A stretch of 64,000 bases of DNA from Agapetus fuscipes (GCA_951799405.1 OX637344.1:4030001-4094000), one strand, 5' to 3'; shown: positions 42,936-53,449, numbered from the stretch's first letter. Numbers and translations are program-made. The notes: generated by a model from the letters alone, not told the origin.

Positions 42936-43341
42936 CCAGCCTACTGATTTAAATTTCAGAAATATATCTAATTTTTTAATTGAAAAAAAAACAGTTTTTT
43001 AAGATTGGCTTTCGATTTCCTATCCCACAAAGTCACAGGACTTAAAACGTAATAACGTTTAATTGTCTCTCTTCAATGGTAGGAAACAGTTAAAAGTTTA
43101 ATGATAAATTTAACTAAAGCGCGGGAAACGAGAAATATTTCATGGAATGTGGCTATCCATTTAAAAGCTCGTGCGAAAGCTGTTGGAGAAGGAATAAATT
43201 TGATGGCGTGGATTATTCAGTTTTTTTGGTAATTTAGATTTTAACGGCGCTGAAGCTCCTTCCGGTTACAGGAATCTGAAATTAAATTAAAAGCTCCGAG
43301 AGGTCATTGCGGACGCTCCTGTAAAAATTTTAACCTGCGCC
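42936..43341. other. GC-richer unique island
   Basis: 43080-43340 has no repeat relatives here and is less AT-rich (TAAAAGCTCCGAGAGGTCAT). Possible conserved non-coding DNA. Confidence 0.35.
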
Positions 43342-43904
43342 TAGGGATGGGCAATACATCGATACCTGAAAAATAAAACTTAATAAGTGCTGATTTTAGA
43401 AATTGTGAATTAAATCTTTTATTGGGTGTAACTTCTCATAGTAATGAACTAATTGTAAGGTAGTACTCATGAAAAACTTCTAAAGTTTTTTCACACTTTC
43501 TAAGTGTTTTCTTACGTGGAAAATGTGCATTTATCTGAGGAAACCTTGTTAGCTAAATTTGCCACTTATTTAGTTGTACCTTTAAGGTATCGATATGTCG
43601 ATGCATGAAAAGTACCGATATATTTTTTTGAAGCATCAAAAATTTTATTTTTTCTTGAAATGCGTTTCTACCCCTTTTGCCCCGTAGACGATGTTTTTTG
43701 AAGCCAAAAAAAATTATCTTTGTAAATAGCGTGCCTACTTGCAAGCGATCGATATTTTTTTTGGAAATTTCGATATTTTTTGGAAATTAATTTTGACAAA
43801 ATTTTCGAAATTTTGTTTTCCTATAAAAATATCGATATTTCAATACTGTTTGAAGATATCGATTCGATATATATCGATATTTTTTTCTCATTTGTACATC
43901 ACTA
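43342..43904. mobile_element. Non-autonomous hAT element with ATCGAT-rich interior
   Basis: Ends TAGGGATGGGCAA and TTGTACATCACTA (imperfect inverted repeats) flanked by 8-bp duplications CCTGCGCC (43334-43341) and CCTGTGCC (43905-43912), one mismatch. The interior is rich in ATCGATA/TATCGAT. A Repeat N copy sits inside (43376-43556). Confidence 0.75.
43376..43556 (+). repeat. Repeat N copy inside hAT element
   Basis: TCATGAAAAACTTCTAAAG, GTGCATTTATCTGAGGAAAC and a TTCTCATAGTAATGAACTAA block shared with the other Repeat N copies. Confidence 0.65.
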
Positions 43905-44044
43905 CCTGTGCCTCAAGTACAAAAATTATTTAAACGAAACCATAGCGTTTTACAAAAAAGTATTACATTCAAAACACTCACTTGTTGTGCTATTTCAGTT
44001 GCCATACATTTTTCATTAAACACCGTGGTTGAGTTCAAACGTAA

Positions 44045-44190
44045 GGTTGTTGTTGGGTTTTTATATTGTAGGTCCACATGCGGCATGTGTTAGCGCGAAA
44101 TTATACATATCTGCTTGTGGGAATGCATTTAGTATAAATCTTAAATGATATATATCTTTGCAGCTTAGATTAGATTAGATTAGATTAGTA
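44045..44190 (+). repeat. Rep-1 3' half
   Basis: TTATATTGTAGGTCCACATG through GCAGCTTAGATTAGATTAGA. 5'-truncated with a good TTAGA tail. Confidence 0.9.
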
Positions 44191-44334
44191 AACTTGATTA
44201 CTGTTTCCAAAAGGTCACTAAAAAAAAGAGTTTTATTTTGTCTAATTGAAACATAAAAATATTACGGTTTGTCGAGTGTAAACTGAGTAATGCGTTAGTG
44301 ACGAAGTCTTTGTAAGAGTTCTATAATTCCTCTA

Positions 44335-44662
44335 ACTGTAACTGTAGCTCTATCGACATTTTTCTAGGGATGGCCAGAGCCTCTGTAGATTTTCCAATTT
44401 TTTTACTATCGTTGCAAATCTTATTCAATTCATTCATATCCATCACCTTTTTCATACACTTCCTTCTTTTACTTTCGCTTTGCATATCCACAATTTCACA
44501 CATCTTCCGTGATTTGAGAGGGCCCTTGAGGTGTGTCACACATAAAAATGGCGCTCTGTAATAAGGTTTACCTCCCAAATAAACCCAGCCATACTTTTCT
44601 CGGTTTTTTTTTCTCCTCTTTCCCCTTTTCCTCTTCACATTTATTTTGTATATCCAATTTTC
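44335..44662 (-). pseudogene. LINE C-terminus remnant, RTE-like, interrupted
   Basis: Reverse strand. VMDMNELNKICNDSKK and an upstream KREKYGW-like basic stretch match the copies at 5388 and 56501. A 50-bp LINE tail-1 piece (44514-44565) is inserted in the middle and breaks the frame. Residues after the insert (SRKMCEIVDMQSESKRRKCM) parallel the 5388 copy. Confidence 0.65.
44514..44565 (+). mobile_element. Tail-1-only insertion
   Basis: GAGAGGGCCCTTGAGGTGTG then TCACACATAAAAATGGCGCT, in tail orientation on the + strand. Only the last ~50 bases of a LINE or SINE-A were integrated, as expected for extreme 5' truncation. Confidence 0.75.
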
Positions 44663-45106
44663 ATCGTCCATGCTTTGACAAAATTACTGTCAAAGCCTCT
44701 TAAAAACCCAAGTGATTATTTGTACAAACCCATTACAAAACACGTAGTATTTTTTTTAAGTACACTTTAAAATTATCGGTTATATTTTCCACGACAAATA
44801 AAAACTTGCTTGACGTACAAAATATTTTTTCATAGTATATGTTTTGGTACAAAGCACACGTACCACTGACTAGTGTTTTCGTGCAGCAAAATTTATTTTT
44901 AACGCGAAATAAAATGCATAAATTTGCATTTTAAAATTAAATTAAAAATCAGCAGCTTGTTTGCATTTTGTAATGTAACGAAAACCACATGAACAAAACT
45001 AATTTCAGAATAAAAAGCTTAAAGTAAATGAGTTATAAGAGCTTATTTCATATGGCAAATTTATTGCCGTTTATTTTGACGAGATGATTTAATTATTTGA
45101 AGATAT
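44663..45106. other. No recognised feature
   Basis: About 440 bp, AT-rich, no gene or repeat seen. Confidence 0.4.
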
Positions 45107-45351
45107 CAGTACCCTTAGTACGAGTTGCACAACTTAAGTAATGTTAAGTTTACGGCAATTATTAAAGAGTGATTTCCCCCAAAATCTGCCGTTTTTGTTT
45201 GTTTGAACATGATTTTCTTCATCACTGTAACTCTTTTGCTAAGACCACAAAGTGTAAGAAACAAAAACGGCAGATTTAGGGAGAAATCACGCTTTTATAT
45301 TTTCCGTAAACTCTACTTTTCTCAAGTTTTGCAACTCGTACTAAGGGTACA
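45107..45351. mobile_element. MITE-M, copy 2
   Basis: Ends CAGTACCCTTAGTACGAGTT and AACTCGTACTAAGGGTACA. Candidate 5-bp duplication GATAT on both sides (45102-45106 and 45352-45356). The central loop is inverted relative to 42015-42263, which fits insertion in the opposite orientation. Confidence 0.85.
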
Positions 45352-45514
45352 GATATTTTTATTCATTTAAAATCTAGTATGCAAGTTGAATCGAGGTGAA
45401 TCTGGGTGAATTTGAAATTTAAAATGAGCCTTTTACAACACTAAAATTACTGAAAAAAAATTGTGACTATCAAAAATTTAAGTTATGAAAGTAAAATAAA
45501 ATTAATGAACAATC

Positions 45515-45626
45515 AAAATGTAGTGGCAAATGTTTCACCAGTACACTATATAATTTATAAGCTATGTTGCAAAATGTAGTGGCAAATGTTTCACCAGTAC
45601 ACTATATAATTTATAAGCTATGTTGC
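45515..45626 (+). repeat. Perfect 56-bp tandem duplication
   Basis: 45515-45570 and 45571-45626 are identical (start AAAATGTAGTGGCAAATG). Either recent or an assembly artefact. Confidence 0.95.
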
Positions 45627-45790
45627 AAAGATACAACATTAATATAAATATTACATGCATTCCAGGAGTCAGTAGACTGCTTTGGCTGGGTCACATCACT
45701 CACATCCAACGAATGGACCATAAGAGCCTGGACAATATGGTTATGATGAACCACCCAAAGGGGTCCAAGACAAGATCCTGGAGACTGAAT
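45627..45790 (+). pseudogene. Rep-1 scrap followed by LINE C-terminus scrap
   Basis: 45627-45665 recalls the Rep-1 tail side (GCAAAGATACAACATTAATA). Then SRLLWLGHITHIQRMDHKSL resembles the RLRWLGH-x-x-RM motif of LINE C-termini. Too short to place in a family. Confidence 0.4.
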
Positions 45791-45837
45791 TGAGTCTGTG
45801 CAGTAGAGCTCAAAAAACAAAACGCTACTAACCTTCA

Positions 45838-46114
45838 CATAAAGTGTTACTTCTCGCCGTGTTTTCCCCGAAGCAGTCGCAAGTGGCGTGTGGAACCTAT
45901 TTATTTTTACAGGTAAGAGGGCCGGCCTTAAGCCAATCACTTCAGTTTAAGTGGGGATTTGGTACTCATTTCTCGTTAAGGCTGAGTACACGTTGGCGCT
46001 ATTTTATTTTGGGTTTGAAATAAACACCCAAAACGGAAAATCGTTTCTGACACGCTCGGTGGGATTCGAACCGAATGCAAGCACTCTACCAACTGAGCCA
46101 ACGACCGGACTCAA
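45838..46114 (-). mobile_element. SINE-B copy
   Basis: Reverse strand. GTTACTTCTCGCCGTGTTTT tail side, GAGGGCCGGCCTTAAGCCAA, GGTGGGATTCGAACCGAATG and head complement CTACCAACTGAGCCAACGAC. The CCCAGCTCCC block is deleted, as is part of the tRNA-like head. Confidence 0.85.
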
Positions 46115-46127
46115 GATACAAAATTCG

Positions 46128-46280
46128 AGATTGATAAAAAAAAATCGGTGTTGTGGCCGGGGATCAAGTCGCTATTCTTTACTAGTGTATTTTGAGCAGA
46201 ATAAATCTGGTTCGAATCACGCATGGCCCTTTGACCATAACCTCGACCATGGTTCAACAGATGCCATTGCATGCTTGTCT
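46128..46280 (+). mobile_element. SINE-C copy
   Basis: GGCCGGGGATCAAGTCGCTA, then AATCTGGTTCGAATCACGCA (B box), then CATAACCTCGACCATGGTTC and AACAGATGCCATTGC. Same body as 16391-16597. Confidence 0.65.
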
Positions 46281-46295
46281 TAATCATGCTTGCAT

Positions 46296-46333
46296 GGCCG
46301 GATGTCTTAAACAGAAGCTTAAGACATCCGGCC
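46296..46333. repeat. 15-bp hairpin
   Basis: GGCCGGATGTCTTAA and TTAAGACATCCGGCC around an 8-base loop, just downstream of SINE-C. Confidence 0.9.
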
Positions 46334-47067
46334 AGCCAAAATAAGTTGGCGAATAGCATTTCTCTTTACAAATCTATTTAACAAAAAATTCAAGATTGCA
46401 AAATTAATGGTTTTGATTTAGAATTCAAGATGAAACGTATTCAAAAATTCAGGATATGCGATACAAGTTACAGGGTTCAATTTGCAGGGTGGAAAATTCT
46501 GGATTCACTCCACGGACGTCGATTTCCAGTATCAGAGATGCTGTTATTCAATTTGGCATCAAGTTGTTTGCTTGTGCCTGTAATTATTGTTCGTTTGTAC
46601 TACATTTCGGTCCGACGCTACTTCCGACAAGCCGTCTCCATTATTCATCTCGGTATACATATAGGGATGTATACGTAGCTGAGGCTATCGGATATCCGAA
46701 ATAAATAAAAAAATATCCGAAACCGAAACTGACGTGAAAGTTTCGAATAGTTTCGGATAATATGGAACGATGTTATGGAAATAATGAAAACTACGGTTTA
46801 TTTATTTCACACAATTCATTTTATCACTTTCGGTTCAGAGCTACATTTTTACGGTATAGTATGACAATCGATTGATTTCTGAAGCTGAAGGAAATTTTGG
46901 TCTTTAATTGAAACTAAAAATGAAGATCATTCTTGAAACATGGAGAATTTCTAACAAACCTCTTGCTAGATTTTACCAGAGCATTCAATTTTTATTTACC
47001 GAAAATTAGTGAATCGTCAGATTGCTGTTTTTTATTTTAACCGACTCAAATACAAAACTTAAATGTC
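46334..47067. other. Unassigned; possible hAT end at 46663
   Basis: TAGGGATGTATACGTAGCTG at 46663, followed by TATCGGATATCCGAAAT and AGTTTCGGATAATATGG, resembles the start of the hAT element at 43342. No partner end was found. 46430-46650 is GC-richer with overlapping open frames I do not recognise. Confidence 0.35.
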
Positions 47068-47312
47068 TCATAGGAGAATAAGGCTAACCGATTATACTGT
47101 AAAAACTTGATTCACTTTTGCCAACGTCAATCGAGTCTCCGGAAAAGGTGGAAGTAGTTACAAAGGCTATGTTGAACAGTGAGGTTTGGTTTATTTTGTA
47201 TGCACACATGAAGCATGTATAACCGCAAACTAACGCGTGCCTGCTCGGGGGCATGCATTAAATATAAACCTTAAATGACAATATATCTTCGCAACTTAGA
47301 ATAAAGATTAAA
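47068..47312 (+). repeat. Rep-1 copy, diverged
   Basis: CTCATAGGAGAATAAGGCTA through TTCGCAACTTAGAATAAAGA. The middle matches the shortened copy at 10629 (TTTTGTATGCACACATGAAG). Confidence 0.75.
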
Positions 47313-47406
47313 TAATGTAAAAAAGTAAATATTTAATAACATTAACAACTGACCAACACATATATATATTTTTTTCATTTACCGAAAATTAGTGAAACGT
47401 CAGATT

Positions 47407-47465
47407 GATCTAACATAAATCTTAAATTCCAATATATCTTTGCAACTTAAATCACAGATACCATC
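47407..47465 (+). repeat. Rep-1 3' scrap
   Basis: CAATATATCTTTGCAACTTA with flanks. Confidence 0.55.
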
Positions 47466-47884
47466 TCTAATATATTATATTGCCAGGGCTCTCAACCCAA
47501 TGGGCCGCGCAGTGCAAACAGACCGTACCTCAGCGCAAATATTGTGCGGAACGTGGCTTTGTGTTCAGAGCCTACATGTGTTAACGAGCATCCGCAGCCA
47601 GACAATAATTGCTTTGCCATCAATTTTACGGAAAAATACTGTTATTAGATTCTATCGATCATTGCAGGAAGCACGTCAAGCTATCGTTTCGGGTGCCCGT
47701 AACTAATAGGTCGGTATGAGTGCTACATCCATTTTTGGGTAACTCTATAGCTGTTTTATAGCTGCCCAACTATCGTTAGACTAATCGTCGCCTCAGTTTT
47801 AAATTAAAATTTTCTTTCTGTTAGTTTTTGATGTCCATACATGTTATAATTTGTAGATTTTAAAAATGTAATTTGTTTTGTATG
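47466..47884. other. GC-richer segment with open frame, origin unknown
   Basis: An open frame (47440-47706, + strand) covers unusually GC-rich sequence (CAATGGGCCGCGCAGTGCAA). I recognise no domain. It ends where AACTAATAGGTCGGTATGAG, one Rep-1 5' unit like those of the 26-bp minisatellite, begins. Could be a fragment of a longer Rep-1-related element. Confidence 0.35.
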
Positions 47885-48112
47885 TTCCTTGACTAATAGG
47901 TTGGTATGCGGCTGACCACCCATGCTGTAGATAATGGTTCACTTTGCCAATGTCACCCCTGTTTAAGGGAAGGTCGGTCGGAGTTGCAGGGTGTATGCTC
48001 ATTTGAGATTCGGGTTTTTATATTGTAGGACTACATGCGGCATGTTTAAGCGCGAACTGAAACATGTCTGTTTTGTGAAAATGCATAATATAATGTGAAT
48101 CTCTAATGATTA
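47885..48112 (+). repeat. Rep-1 copy, tail lost
   Basis: Starts TTCCTTGACTAATAGGTTGG. The body is complete up to ATAATGTGAATCTCTAATGA; the TTAGA tail is missing. Confidence 0.9.
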
Positions 48113-48351
48113 GTGCTTGTATGGCTAATCTATTATTTGATTCAAAGATGACCTTTTAATGAAATTGTCTTAAAAATCACATTCTACACAAGTGAGAGTT
48201 GTTTTAAATATTTTCAAAATCAGTATTCAGTTTTCATGACACATTGTTCCAGTACACATATAATCATTGCTCATGTGAAATTATCTCTGATGGACATGAG
48301 ACAAACAAGCACTAAGGAGACGTAACAGGTAGGTATGGGACTCACAACTAT

Positions 48352-48601
48352 AATCTTAGTTGCAAGGATATATTAACATTCAAAGCTCATATAAAATGCA
48401 TGCCCACAAACAGACACGTGTAAGTCGCGCTAAGACTTGCAGAATGTGTAGATACTTACAAATTAAACCCCAAAAACCCAATTAACATAAGCCCTGCAAC
48501 TTTTGCCAACCTTCCCTGGAACAGGGGTGACATTGGCAAAGTGAAACATTTTTTACAGAATGGGTGGTCAGCCTCATACCAACCTATAAGTCAAGGAATA
48601 T
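48352..48601 (-). repeat. Rep-1 copy, near full length
   Basis: Reverse strand, ATAATCTTAGTTGCAAGGAT tail side to CCTATAAGTCAAGGAA. Confidence 0.9.
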
Positions 48602-48827
48602 TGCTCTATAATAAATATTGAGGTTTTCCAAAAAATGGAGGTTTTCCAAAAATGTTAGTAACTTCTCAAAAAATATCAATAAAAGTTAAATAAAACCAAG
48701 TTAATTTTTCTTACACAAAAACACCTTTTAAAATGGCTTTCCACAGCGTTTCACAAAAGTCTAGAACCAAAAGATAGATTTATTTATTTATTTCTCGAAG
48801 AGCATATTTAAAAAATGAAATATTTTT

Positions 48828-48905
48828 AATGCTCCGCTGGGATTCAAGCCCACTACTTTCCAACCACGAGTCCCAAGCGGTAACCATTAGACTACCTACC
48901 GATCA
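48828..48905 (-). mobile_element. SINE-A head fragment
   Basis: CTCCGCTGGGATTCAAGCCC, then ACCATTAGACTACCTACCGA: reverse-strand tRNA-like head variant with TAGTCTA in place of TAGCTCA. Confidence 0.75.
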
Positions 48906-48952
48906 TGTTGATCTAACCTTAAAATGTTTAATTCGACCATGTTTTATTGGAT

Positions 48953-49214
48953 CGGTCCGTAGTCCAGTGGTTAGGACCGGTGGACTTCTCTTGGACCGGT
49001 CCGTAGTCCAGTGGCAACCCTCTGGACTCGGTTGTGGGCTTGAATCTCGGCGAAGAACAAAAAATACACCATTCATATTTTGAAACTTGCTTTTCGCTGT
49101 ATTAAAAAATTCAAAAACCTTCACCTAAGACCGGTCATCAAAAGGTCCATCCAGCCTTACAGCAATGGGTCTCGCTTGAGAATCGGCAATTTGTACCGAT
49201 GACCAAGCTCGAAA
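48953..49214 (+). mobile_element. SINE-A copy with duplicated head
   Basis: GGTCCGTAGTCCAGTGG occurs twice (about 48955 and 49001) before the B-box-like TGGGCTTGAATCTCGG. The body runs to GATGACCAAGCTCGAAAAAA, with no LINE tail. SINE-B follows after 6 bases. Confidence 0.85.
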
Positions 49215-49220
49215 AAATGC

Positions 49221-49553
49221 CGCTCGATAGTCCGGTCGATAGCTCAGGTGGTAGAGTGCTTGCATTCCACGCCGAAAGCTCGGGTTCGAATCCCACCGAG
49301 GGTGTCAGAAATGATTTCCCGTTTCGGTGTTTATTTCAAACCCCAAAATAAAATACCGGCAAGGTTTACTCAGCCTTCACAAGAAATGAGTACCAGCCCC
49401 CTCGGGAGCTGGGAAACCCCCCACTTCACTGAAGTGGTTGGCGTAAGGCCGGCCCCCTTACCTGTAAAAATAAATAGGTTCAACTCGCCACATGCGACCC
49501 CTTCGGGGATAACGCGGCAAGAAGTTACACTATATGTGTAGCTTAGTTGCGTT
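49221..49553 (+). mobile_element. SINE-B, reference full-length copy
   Basis: tRNA-like head GTCCGGTCGATAGCTCAGGT, then GGTAGAGTGCTTGCATTCCA and B box CGGGTTCGAATCCCACC (about 49282-49298). Body: GTGTCAGAAATGATTTCCCG, CCTCGGGAGCTGGGAAACCC, GAAGTGGTTGGCGTAAGGCC. Tail: GCGGCAAGAAGTTACACTAT, then ATGTGTAGCTTAGTTGCG. The polymerase III A and B boxes are intact here, so this copy could in principle be transcribed. Confidence 0.92.
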
Positions 49554-49560
49554 TTTTTTT

Positions 49561-49618
49561 GCGATAGCTCAGTCGGTGAATGTTTACATTCCATGCACTG
49601 TATGTGTAGCTTAGTTGT
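49561..49618 (+). mobile_element. Mini SINE-B: head joined straight to tail
   Basis: GCGATAGCTCAGTCGGTGAA, then TACATTCCATGCACTGTATG, then TGTAGCTTAGTTG. The B box and whole body are deleted, leaving about 58 bp. Confidence 0.8.
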
Positions 49619-50438
49619 TTTTTTATTTATAAGTATATACATATTATGTAGTAGTGAAAAACATATAGATGAGCACACATGTGTTACTTTGCAAATGCTT
49701 TTAGGAGATATTTAAAATTTATATTGCAGAATCCCTGGAGCTTTAATCTTCGCAAAAACATTAACGTACTGTATTCGCACTCAACTGTGGATACTGTGTT
49801 TTTCAATGTTTAGAATTTTTGAGTTCTTCCGAAAGCATTATGTTTTTACCTGACTTACAATGACTAGGTATATCTAACAAACAAAAAATTCGTATAAATT
49901 TTGACGGACATATTCATACAAAAGTTTTAATTTTTAAACCAGTATAAAGTCAGTTTTCTCATACTAATAAGCTGGCTTAATTCTGGTTTTGGGTTCAACC
50001 AATCTAATGAATAAGACCGTGATAATTCAATTGAAAAAAAACTCTCTAAAAGTGGTAGTTTTTTGTTGTTCGTGGATGGGTAGATTCTCAATTCCAGTCG
50101 AGTCTATTTTTTTTTTGTAAGCCTGTATTTAAGGCGTGTTTATTCAAAGACATACCAAATACATATTTTTTAGAGCTGCGTACGTTTGCATATATAACGG
50201 AATGCATGCATTGCATTCATAGGTAAAAAATGTGTTAGTTTTTTGTTTGTTTACGAATTGCGTGGCTTGAAGATTTAAAATAATCAGCAAATTGTAAACA
50301 ACAACAAAATTGTGATTGGAAAAAATAACCTAAAATAAAGCAGTAAAAATATTAAAAAAGCTGCCATAAATTTATTATTCACTGCTTTATCACATATTGA
50401 TTATGTATGTTTTCTTAAAAACAAATTACTAACTAAAC
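49619..50438. other. No recognised feature
   Basis: AT-rich and unassigned. Confidence 0.4.
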
Positions 50439-50600
50439 ACTGTTTTTGTTCACACAATATATAAATTTATTTCAATTATAAATTAGTAACGTTTTTGACC
50501 CTATAGGTCATCATCAGGTAGGATTACAATAAATTTATTAAAAACATAAATAATCAATCAATATGAATTTTCACAGTGTTAATACACAAACCATAAAAAA
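50439..50600 (-). mobile_element. Penelope-type fragment with decayed ribozyme
   Basis: AAACACTGTTTTTGTTCACA, then a hammerhead-like relic at 50491-50520 (reverse strand CTGATGA, stem GACC/GGTC, but AAA in place of GAA), then GAATTTTCACAGTGTTAATA. Same order of blocks as 21905-22100. Confidence 0.5.
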
Positions 50601-51269
50601 TATACTTTATCACATAAATTGTACACCTATTAAAATACATAATACATTTTTTTTTATTTCAACGAAATGTTTTACATTGAAATCTCATAAAAGTAAATAT
50701 TAAGCGCTTTTACCTTACATGAAAGTTCACACGTAAAATTACCCCGTGCAAACACAAAGGATCCGTGTGTATCGTAAAAACCAGTCGTAAAAAAGCTGTG
50801 CTTGTAAAAAAAAGCTTCTTCCCGCAAGCGAAAGTTCACCGGTGAGCTTTTTGTCGCTCGCCAAGATTAATTGACGACAATGATCGTGCCGTTACCCGTC
50901 CTGAGCAAGGAAAATCATTTCAGTTTTGTTTAATTTCACTTCTTTGTTGGTCTTCTTTACGACAGTAATATCGTTTTATCCCTTTGTGCCAGCGAACAAA
51001 TGAAAAACTCGCGGGCTTGTTATTAAATCCAGAAGGACAATCCTTTTGAACAGGAATATTTTATTGAATCCATTGTCACACCTTTTTGTATGTTTAATAA
51101 CTCGTTTAATTGTGCAGACGAATTGAATATAAAATTGTTATAAATTTACATATTTGATTTTCATTAGATAAAGTTAAAAAAATAATTTCACTGTGTTAAC
51201 AGATCAACACTAAAAAAATATTAAAAAAATAATTGTTAAAAGACAAATGCAAGTTGAAAGATGATGTGC
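50601..51269. other. GC-richer unique island at 50690-51010
   Basis: No repeat relatives. Contains GCGAAAGTTCACCGGTGAGC (near-palindrome). Possible conserved non-coding sequence. Confidence 0.35.
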
Positions 51270-51392
51270 AGTAAAGGGGCAAAATAATGTGATGAGATGT
51301 TTTGGACATGTAGAAAGAATGGATTATGAAAGATTTACAAAGTGTGTATACAAAGAAAGTGTGAAAGACAAAAAAGTGAAGGGAAGACCGTG
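51270..51392 (+). pseudogene. LINE C-terminus scrap, RTE-like
   Basis: MRCFGHVERMDYERFTK, then VYKESVKDKKVKGRP, parallel to MRWFGHLERMDDERLTK and VYKGNVRGKRGRGRP in the 56501 copy. Stops immediately afterwards. Confidence 0.65.
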
Positions 51393-51402
51393 AAATCATG
51401 CC

Positions 51403-51428
51403 TCATACCGACCTATTAGTCGGGGAAC
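51403..51428 (-). repeat. Rep-1 5'-terminal scrap
   Basis: CATACCGACCTATTAGTCGG is the complement of one Rep-1 5' unit, alone. Confidence 0.6.
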
Positions 51429-52739
51429 GAATAAATATATAAATTATAAAAAAACAGTGCTCGAGCCTTTCTCGTTCATATTTTTCTTGCTCACCTCAAA
51501 GTGAAAGTACACTTCATCATTTAGAATCGCTAGAATGAGTAACGTATCTGATGGCGTAATAACACTTTAAGAGTGTTTAAAGTGATTTAAGAGGAAATTC
51601 TGCCAGGGACGATGCTACCTTACTGATTTCCCGAGGGCTTGACTCCTTGACCTGGTTGTATCCATAACAGTGTATGGAGCGAATCCTCCTAAAACCGATA
51701 GTTTAGATATTATAGAGATATTACAATATTGTTGTGATTTTTCTTATCTGATTTTTCTATTTCCGAGTCTGAAGCGTTACCACTGGCCTATGGATCGGTT
51801 AGGCTAACACAAATGTGAAGAAATGATTTTTTTGTATGTAATCATGGAGGAAGTATTAAATGGAGGGGTCGTACATGTGATTTAGTACCAATCAACATGA
51901 TGCACCGTCTTTGACACCATACACTGTTTATAATGCTGTCTCACTCACGACATATGAAATGCTTTTCTCATTTTCTATGTAAGCAACGTGTCTCTACTCC
52001 GTCTTCAATCTATTTACAAATCACCAAGGAAACACATGAAATCACTATGGTAACGGATTTGTTAGTAGTGTTGTTGCAAGTATGAAGATATCTAATAAAT
52101 TCCGAATTCAAAAATGTTCCCACCTCATTGTGTACGGGATGATTTCCACAAGACAGTATCTATTACCGCGAGCATAGAAGTAGCAAGTACCATTATATTT
52201 TAACATCACTAGTTCTAGAAATGGCTGTCACTTTCGCGAACAAAATATTTCGACAAACGAAAAATAAATTTTATCAACGTAATCATATAGAATAGTGATC
52301 AAAGTGAAATATTATTCCATGTTCTACAACACATTTACTCTATTTTGTTGGCACGTTTAGAAAATACCCAGTTTGAAATTTATATAGATTTTTTCCCAAT
52401 TAGGTAACATACCTGTTGACAGTTGGAATGTTACCGATAGACTGAATTTGGATTTTTGTGTGATGAGTGGGGTAGCGTATTTCTAATTCTCAAAGGATTG
52501 ATTTCTTAGCCCCTCCAGTTCTATATATCCATGTACATATGTAATAAATATCTAAGAAACTTCACTTCAATGAAAATGTCATATGAATTTAATAAAAGTG
52601 TTTTTAGGCTTTCATGGCCGACTTCAGATGAAAGATGGATTCTACACCCTTATCATCATCAATTATTTAATATTTTTTATGGTTTGTGTATTAAAACTGT
52701 GAAAATTCATGCTTTTTGGTTTGTTATTCAATAAACAAC
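51429..52739. other. Unassigned; small SINE-A head relic
   Basis: 51766-51800 (GTCTGAAGCGTTACCACTGG) is a reverse-strand SINE-A head relic. Otherwise nothing is recognised in about 1.3 kb. Confidence 0.45.
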
Positions 52740-52854
52740 ACTTTTTACTTTTAAACACTGTTTTTAATTTCACAATTATAATATATTAAAAAATTTATTC
52801 AATTTTAAATTTTACTACTAATGTTTTCGACTATTCAGTCATCATCATTCAGTC
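52740..52854 (-). mobile_element. Penelope-type fragment with decayed ribozyme
   Basis: AAACACTGTTTTTAATTTCA, then reverse-strand relic at about 52823-52853: ATGATGA (first base mutated), stem GACT/AGTC, GAA, AACATT. A Rep-1 starts immediately after. Confidence 0.5.
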
Positions 52855-53115
52855 TCCTTGACTGATAGGTTGGTATGCGGCTGACCACCCATACTGTAAA
52901 AAATGGTTCACTTTGCCAATGTCACCCCTGCTTCAGGGAAGGTCGGCAAGAGTTGCAGGGCTTATGTTCATTTGAGATTGGGGTTTTTATATTGTAGGTC
53001 CACATGCAGCATGTGTAAGCGCGAAATTATGCATGTCTGCTTGTGGGAATGCATTTAATATGAATCTCAAATGATACATATCTTTGCAGCTTAGATTTAG
53101 ATTTAGATTTAGATC
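52855..53115 (+). repeat. Rep-1, reference full-length copy
   Basis: Dispersed repeat of about 255 bp. 5' end CTCCTTGACTGATAGGTTGG; body GCGGCTGACCACCCATACTG, ATGGTTCACTTTGCCAATGT, CACCCCTGCTTCAGGGAAGG (short hairpin), GTCCACATGCAGCATGTGTA, CTGCTTGTGGGAATGCATTT; 3' end TTTGCAGCTTAGATTTAGAT. The simple-sequence tail and many 5'-truncated copies suggest a SINE or short LINE-dependent retroposon. I see no convincing polymerase III B box, so its class is open. There is no coding capacity; open frames across copies are incidental. Confidence 0.9.
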
Positions 53116-53449
53116 AGGTTTGCTACCTAAAAAATAATTTAATAGTTTGAAAATAAATATTATACTATGGACGGCATGCGTGTGTGGAGTCTTCTAGTTC
53201 ATAGGTAAACGGACGTGATGGGGTGGATGTGTTTAGAAAGATCTAGTCAAGCTACAGTGAACTCTAGACCCTTCTTTTATACATTTTTATGGATAATCAA
53301 GTTAAATTTTTAAATAACTATAAGAAGAACATTCTCGAAAATGTCATTTCATTTTCAAGTTTAAAAAAGTTTTAACATCATGTTTTTGGTGAAACCGAAA
53401 CGAAATTTAATAAAAATTACACACATTATACATACCTAATAAGAAAATC
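53116..53449. other. No recognised feature
   Basis: About 330 bp unassigned. Confidence 0.4.
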
